Source: a bacterium (GTDB lineage Bacteria; Vulcanimicrobiota; Vulcanimicrobiia; Vulcanimicrobiales; SCRA01). Taken from it: a DNA stretch of 10,556 nt. The stretch is taken from assembly GCA_028869325.1 (NCBI GenBank), contig JAGWST010000034.1:1-10556 (forward strand), read 5' to 3'. Position 1 is the stretch's first letter; the number at the start of each line of letters is the position of its first letter. The position numbers were made by a program, and so were the translations under genes. Below, piece by piece: positions 6,575 to 10,556 of this stretch. A model generated the notes under the pieces. That model worked only from the letters and a program-made list of their open reading frames with translations, was not told the origin of the DNA and ran no database searches.

Positions 6575-7765
6575 CTAGCCCAGCGTCGCGCTGGCCAGGT
6601 CGCGCGGGGCCTTGGTGACGACCTCCGGCTGCTCCCTGCCGACGACTACCGTATCGTCGATGCGAAAACCGCCCAAGCCGAAGACGTAGATGCCCGGCTC
6701 GATTGAGTAGACCTCACCGCTCTCCAGCGGGCGATGATTGAACGGCATATCCTCGGGATACTCGTGCCCCTGGACGCCCATGGCGTGCCCGGTGCGGTGA
6801 AGGATGTACTGCGCAAATCCGGCACGCTCGATCGCACCCTGCGCGGCGGCGTCGATGCCGCAGACCGGCCTGCCTTCGATCGCGGCCTGCGTTCCGGCCT
6901 CGTTTGCGGCGCGCGCCGCTTCGTAGTAGGCAACCTGGTCGTTACTGGGCTTGCCGATCAGATAGGTGCGCTCGTTCTCGGTCATCATGCCGTTGACGCG
7001 GATGTTGCAGATGTTGACCAACACGTGGCCCTTCTCCATGCGCGCGCCGGTCTGCGCGCCGTCGCCGTGCGGCGATGCCGACGAGGGTCCGCTCAAGCTC
7101 AGGGTTCGTATCTCGACGTTCTCGCCCGGCGCGCGACGCGCCGCCTCCTCGCTGATCATCGCCGCGACGGTGAGATCCATCTCCTGGACCAGGCGTCCCG
7201 GACGGATGTTCTCGCGGAAGCGCTGCTGCCCCCAATCGGAGATCGCGCCGGCGAAGCGGTGCAGCGCCAGCTCCTCGTCGCACTTCACGAAGCGCAGCGC
7301 ACGCATCTGGTCGAGGGCGGGGATCAAACGCACGTCGGGCAGCAGGCCGGCGGCGCGACGAAGCAGCTCACTGCCGGAGTCGACACCCAGCCGCGCGCGA
7401 CCGAGTCCGTGGCTCTGCAGGAGCTCCGCCAGCATCTCCGGCCACTGCGGCCTCAGATAGGTGCGGTCGCCGCTGCGGACGTGCTCGCTGTAGATGGTGA
7501 CGTCGTCGATCCACATCGTGGCGCGCTGGCGCGCAAAGCGGATGTGGCTGGTCGAGAGTTCGTGCATGGCGGCAAAGGGGGCGCCGTTGCGGGGGACGAC
7601 GGCGATGACCGGTCGCTCCCAAAGCTGAACGTCCACGTGAAAATTGGAGACGAATTGAAAGAAGTCGCCGCTCATGAAGGCGAGGCCGTCCAAACCTTGG
7701 CGGTCCATGAGATCGCGCATCCGCCGGAGCCGGTAGTCGCATGTCAGCTTGCTGAGGAACGGCAT
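6575..7765 (-). CDS. M24 family (creatinase/aminopeptidase fold) hydrolase with altered metal site
   Basis: A 396-residue, two-domain protein of the M24 pita-bread family, which includes Xaa-Pro aminopeptidases and prolidases but also C-N hydrolases such as creatinase and ectoine hydrolase. The N-terminal creatinase-like domain covers about 1-160 and the catalytic domain about 165-390. Family motifs are SGPSSASPHG (225-234, with H233), RTGHAMG (324-330, H327), HEYPE (334-338) and SIEPGIYV (354-361, E356). The usual five-residue metal set appears changed: the two aspartates align with N251 and E263, and the last glutamate with D370 in RIDD. That favours a creatinase-like or otherwise atypical activity over a plain dimetal peptidase. 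ATG at 7765 has GGGAGG seven bases upstream. The gene begins 31 bases after the permease stop, so it is probably the last gene of the transporter operon and acts on the imported compound. The substrate is unknown. Confidence 0.9.
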   Translation of the reverse strand: MPFLSKLTCDYRLRRMRDLMDRQGLDGLAFMSGDFFQFVSNFHVDVQLWERPVIAVVPRNGAPFAAMHELSTSHIRFARQRATMWIDDVTIYSEHVRSGDRTYLRPQWPEMLAELLQSHGLGRARLGVDSGSELLRRAAGLLPDVRLIPALDQMRALRFVKCDEELALHRFAGAISDWGQQRFRENIRPGRLVQEMDLTVAAMISEEAARRAPGENVEIRTLSLSGPSSASPHGDGAQTGARMEKGHVLVNICNIRVNGMMTENERTYLIGKPSNDQVAYYEAARAANEAGTQAAIEGRPVCGIDAAAQGAIERAGFAQYILHRTGHAMGVQGHEYPEDMPFNHRPLESGEVYSIEPGIYVFGLGGFRIDDTVVVGREQPEVVTKAPRDLASATLG

Positions 7766-7796
7766 GGGTCGACCTCCCGAGTGGCCTGTAGAGGTG

Positions 7797-8681
7797 CTAG
7801 CGGCGCTGGGCCGGAGAGCCCAGCAGACGTTGTGAGAGTGCGGTCATCGCGAGCGTCACGATCACCAACACGAAGGCGAGAGCCGCCCCCAGCGGCCAGT
7901 TCTGCGACTGCTCGATGTGATCGTAGACGGCCTGCGCCATCATCTTGAAACGCGCACCGCCCAGCAGCAGCGGCGTGGCATAGGCGTTCATGCAGAGGAT
8001 GAAGACGAGCGAGGTGCCGGCGATCACCCCCGGCATCGAGAGCGGCAGGGTGACACGCATGAACGTGGTCAGCGGAGAGGCACCGAGATTGGCGGCGGCC
8101 TCCTCGACGGAGGCGTCGATGCGCTCGAGCACGCTCTGCAGGGTGAGGATCATGTAGGGCGTCACGACGGCCGTGATGCCGATCATCACCGCCATCGGTG
8201 TGTGCATGATCTGGATCGGCTCCGCGATCAGGTGCAGGCGCTCGAGGGCTCCGTTGAGCAGCCCGTTGTCACCCAGAAAGGCCGTCCAGCCGGCGGCGCG
8301 GACGACGTTGCCGACCAGCAGCGGAAAGACGACCAAGATGAAGAGGACGCTCTTGATTCGCGAGCGCATGCGAGCCAGAAAGTAGGCGACGGGGAAGGCG
8401 AGGATCAGGCTGGCGACCGTGCAGATGACGGCGACCTCCACGGTCGTCAGCAGGATCCGCTCGTAGTACGGGTTGGTCGCAAACTGCGCGTAGTTCGCCA
8501 GCGTTACCGTCCGCTTCATCAAGCCGCCGGGAACGTACTGGTTGAGGCTGTAGCGCAGGAGAATCAGCATCGGCGCCGCCAGGAAGGCGACGACGAAGAG
8601 CGTGGCTGGCGCGACGAGCGCCGGCCACGCTGAACGGGTGCGCGCCGCTGGGGCGGCTAGCCCACGAACTCTTGATTCCAC
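7797..8681 (-). CDS. PotB-like ABC transporter permease
   Basis: An inner-membrane permease of the spermidine/putrescine-iron-opine type (BPD_transp_1). At 294 residues it is normal in length. About six hydrophobic segments are visible, near 20-42, 78-102, 112-130, 160-182, 215-240 and 263-283. The cytoplasmic EAA loop that contacts the ATPase is at about 193-218 (EEAAANLGASPLTTF, ending LPLSMPG). GTG at 8681 is the best start: no ATG lies between it and the first membrane segment, and it gives a typical short cytoplasmic tail. It overlaps the end of the binding-protein gene by 25 bases, and no strong ribosome binding site is seen, so translation is probably coupled to that gene. The usual second, PotC-like permease is not in the window. 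Confidence 0.92.
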   Translation of the reverse strand: MESRVRGLAAPAARTRSAWPALVAPATLFVVAFLAAPMLILLRYSLNQYVPGGLMKRTVTLANYAQFATNPYYERILLTTVEVAVICTVASLILAFPVAYFLARMRSRIKSVLFILVVFPLLVGNVVRAAGWTAFLGDNGLLNGALERLHLIAEPIQIMHTPMAVMIGITAVVTPYMILTLQSVLERIDASVEEAAANLGASPLTTFMRVTLPLSMPGVIAGTSLVFILCMNAYATPLLLGGARFKMMAQAVYDHIEQSQNWPLGAALAFVLVIVTLAMTALSQRLLGSPAQRR

Positions 8682-9724
8682 CAGTCGAGCCAGGCGTTGT
8701 GGTTTTGCGCGATGTAGCCGTACTCTTGTTTGAAGAACCGGGCACGCTCCGCCTCGCTGAAGCCGATTTGCTGCTCGAGGCTGGCCGGAAGTTTGGCGTT
8801 GGTGACGGTGGGAACGTAGCCCATGACCTTGGCGAAGCTGACCTGAGACTGCGGCTGCAGCATCGCATCGAGGTAGGCGAGGCTGCAGTCCGCGTCGGCG
8901 GCGTTCTTTGCGTAGCCCGCGCGGTAGAGCACCGGGATCGCGCCCTCCTTTGGCACGACGTTCTCGACCTGGACTCCGCGGGTCTTCCAGAAGTACGCGC
9001 GCGCACGCCAATCCAGGCTGAGCCAGACCTCGCCGCCCTTGATGGCAACGGCCAGCTCCTCCTGCGATGGGTAGATGCGAGGATTGAGCTTCTTGAGGTC
9101 GAGCAGCATCTTCTTGCCCGGCTCGTAGTTAGTGGAGGAGCCGCCGGCCAGCATCGTGGCCATCTGCAGGTAGGTGACCCAGAGGCCTGAGACGATGCCG
9201 ACGCGCCCCTTGTACTTCGGATCCCAGAAGACTTCGAACGAGTTCGGGGCCGTCTTGACGTTCTGCGGGCTGTAGAGGATGACCGCCGCGCTGTAGATGT
9301 GCGGAATCGAGTAGCCGTCGGAGAACTGCTTGATGACGTACCTGCTGCTGGGAACCTTGGCGTAGTCCACCTCGGCGAGGGTGCCCTCATGGTACATCTT
9401 GTACATGTCGGAGTCGTTGAAGTGGACGACGTCGAGCGAGCCTTGCTTGAGGTTCTTCTCCGCGATGAGCTTGGTCATGCGCTGCGGGGGTCTGGTGACG
9501 TCGTAGACGACGCTCACGCTCTTGGCCTTGAGAAAGGGGTCCGTGAACTCCTTGAGCAGGCGCTCATAGTCGCCGCCCCAGGTCGAGACGACGACCTGCG
9601 CGCAACTGGCGGACGCCGGCAGCGGCCGGGTGAGCAGTGAGCCGGCAAGCGCGGTGCCGGCGACCGCGGCGCTGGATCGGGTCAAGAAGCGACGACGGGA
9701 GAGGGGATGGTCTTCATGAAGCAT
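8657..9724 (-). CDS. Tat-exported PotD-like ABC transporter substrate-binding protein
   Basis: A 355-residue periplasmic binding protein of the type II (SBP_bac_8/PotD) kind, which captures a small ligand for the adjacent permease and ATPase. The N-terminus has a true twin-arginine motif, SRRRFL at 9-14, then a hydrophobic stretch and a likely cleavage region near PASAS (36-40), so it probably folds before export through the Tat system. The mature part starts with VVVSTWGGDYE, a common opening for this family, and has the VFWDPKYKGRVG segment typical of PotD relatives. ATG at 9724 is supported by GGAGG six bases upstream. The first 11 bases overlap the end of the ATPase gene. The ligand cannot be named: polyamines, amino-acid derivatives and other nitrogenous compounds are all bound by relatives. 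The neighbouring M24 hydrolase favours a compound with an amide or related C-N bond. Confidence 0.94.
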   Translation of the reverse strand: MLHEDHPLSRRRFLTRSSAAVAGTALAGSLLTRPLPASASCAQVVVSTWGGDYERLLKEFTDPFLKAKSVSVVYDVTRPPQRMTKLIAEKNLKQGSLDVVHFNDSDMYKMYHEGTLAEVDYAKVPSSRYVIKQFSDGYSIPHIYSAAVILYSPQNVKTAPNSFEVFWDPKYKGRVGIVSGLWVTYLQMATMLAGGSSTNYEPGKKMLLDLKKLNPRIYPSQEELAVAIKGGEVWLSLDWRARAYFWKTRGVQVENVVPKEGAIPVLYRAGYAKNAADADCSLAYLDAMLQPQSQVSFAKVMGYVPTVTNAKLPASLEQQIGFSEAERARFFKQEYGYIAQNHNAWLDWWNQEFVG

Positions 9725-10556
9725 GGCTATCCTCCGCTTGTGCCGATGAGATGGGTGCCAGGATCAACGAGTCCAGGGGATCCCAGACGACGTGGCAGGG
9801 TGCGCCGGCCGCCGCGAAGCGCCGGCTCTCGTCGCGCGTGTTCTGCGTATGCACGATGAGCTGCTCGCCCGTCTCCAGGCGCAGCAGATACTCGCTGCGC
9901 GCGCCCAGATAGGTGACCAGCTCCACGCGCGCCGGGAAGGCATTGGGCGCCGACGCCGGCGCCTCGCCGACGACCGCGATCTTCTCAGGACGTACGGCCA
10001 GCACGACCTCGCCGTGCGAGGGGGCGCCGTTTGGGCCGAAGGCGATGCGTACGCCCGTCGTCGTGCGAAAGCATGACGGCGTCTCGATCGTGCCGGTGAA
10101 GAAGTTGGACTTGCCGATGAAGTCGGCGACGAAGCGGTTGCGGGGCTGCTCGTAGAGCTCCTCGGGCGTACCGACCTGCTGGATGACCCCGTTGCTCATC
10201 ACCACCAGACGATCTGCGATCGTCAACGCCTCCTCCTGGTCATGGGTGACGAAGACGGCCGTCAGCCCCAGGCGTTGTTGAAGTTGGCGGATCTCGATGC
10301 GCACCTCCGTGCGCAGCTTGGCATCCAGGTTGGAGAGCGGCTCGTCCAACAGGAGCGCGTCGGGCTTGACGACCAGCGCGCGCGCCAACGCCACGCGTTG
10401 CTGCTGGCCACCCGAGAGCTCGCGCGGCATGCGTTTGCCCAGCTCCTGCAGGCGCACGAGCTGCAGCGCCTGGTCGACCTGGCGCTCGCGCTCCGCGGCC
10501 GGGACCTTGCGCATTTGGAGGCCGAAGGCAACGTTTTGCTGGACGCTCATGTGCGG
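9714..10556 (-). CDS. PotA-like ABC transporter ATP-binding protein, N-terminus outside window
   Basis: The last 280 residues of a cytoplasmic ATPase that powers the adjacent importer. The frame runs to the right edge, and the first residues seen are PHMSVQQNVAFGL, the family's Q-loop-following segment, so the Walker A region lies beyond the window and the ATG at 10550 is internal rather than the true start. Visible motifs, in order, are the ABC signature LSGGQQQR, Walker B ALLLDEP, the D-loop SNLDAKLR and the switch histidine in THDQEEA. A C-terminal TOBE-like regulatory domain follows, with VLAVRPEKIAV, as in PotA, FbpC and related importers. The stop overlaps the start of the binding-protein gene by 11 bases, so ATPase, binding protein, permease and M24 gene form one transcription unit. 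Confidence 0.95.
   Translation of the reverse strand, partial: PHMSVQQNVAFGLQMRKVPAAERERQVDQALQLVRLQELGKRMPRELSGGQQQRVALARALVVKPDALLLDEPLSNLDAKLRTEVRIEIRQLQQRLGLTAVFVTHDQEEALTIADRLVVMSNGVIQQVGTPEELYEQPRNRFVADFIGKSNFFTGTIETPSCFRTTTGVRIAFGPNGAPSHGEVVLAVRPEKIAVVGEAPASAPNAFPARVELVTYLGARSEYLLRLETGEQLIVHTQNTRDESRRFAAAGAPCHVVWDPLDSLILAPISSAQAEDSHAS

Noticed and set aside
6734..7948. Long open frame on the plus strand opposite the M24 gene
   Set aside because: It is antisense to a clear family member, with no recognisable motifs and an Arg/Asp/Ala-rich composition.

Overview
The window is GC-rich, almost wholly coding bacterial DNA with tightly packed and often overlapping genes. Several starts are preceded by clear GGAGG-type ribosome binding sites, and GTG starts occur. 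The gene content (orphan amino-acid-type binding proteins, a Tat-exported binding protein, acyl-CoA chemistry) suits a metabolically versatile soil or sediment bacterium such as a proteobacterium or a related high-GC lineage. The sequence does not allow a firmer taxonomic call. No rRNA, tRNA, CRISPR array, insertion sequence or integrase was seen.

Layout. (1) 3-116 (+) is the C-terminal end of an unrecognised gene, followed after a short gap by moaA (140-1144, +), the radical-SAM enzyme that starts molybdenum cofactor synthesis. (2) 1141-4990 (-) is a three-gene coupled operon, read right to left: a LivK-like binding protein, a zinc-less medium-chain dehydrogenase/reductase, and an AMP-forming acyl-CoA ligase whose stop codon overlaps the stop of moaA. 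(3) 4991-5208 is a divergent control region with several short palindromes. (4) 5209-6480 (+) is a second LivK-like binding protein, a clear paralogue of the first, followed by a strong hairpin at 6507-6538. (5) 6575-10556 (-) is a second operon, read right to left: a PotA-like ATPase (its 5' end lies outside the window), a Tat-exported PotD-like binding protein, a single PotB-like permease and an M24 creatinase/aminopeptidase-fold hydrolase.

How the genes may work together. Block 2 looks like uptake and activation of an organic acid: capture in the periplasm, CoA activation, then an NAD(P)H-dependent redox step. The paralogous binding protein of block 4 may widen or tune substrate range. No LivH/M/G/F transport partners lie in the window. 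Block 5 looks like import of a small nitrogenous compound followed by hydrolysis by the M24 enzyme. The substrates of both systems are inferred only in general terms.

I see no clearly unprecedented system. The points most worth a second look are the repeated TTTC-N7-GAAA-like sites between the paralogous binding proteins, the patches of near-identical DNA shared by those two genes, the M24 protein with three altered metal-ligand positions, and a PotABD-like operon with only one permease in view.
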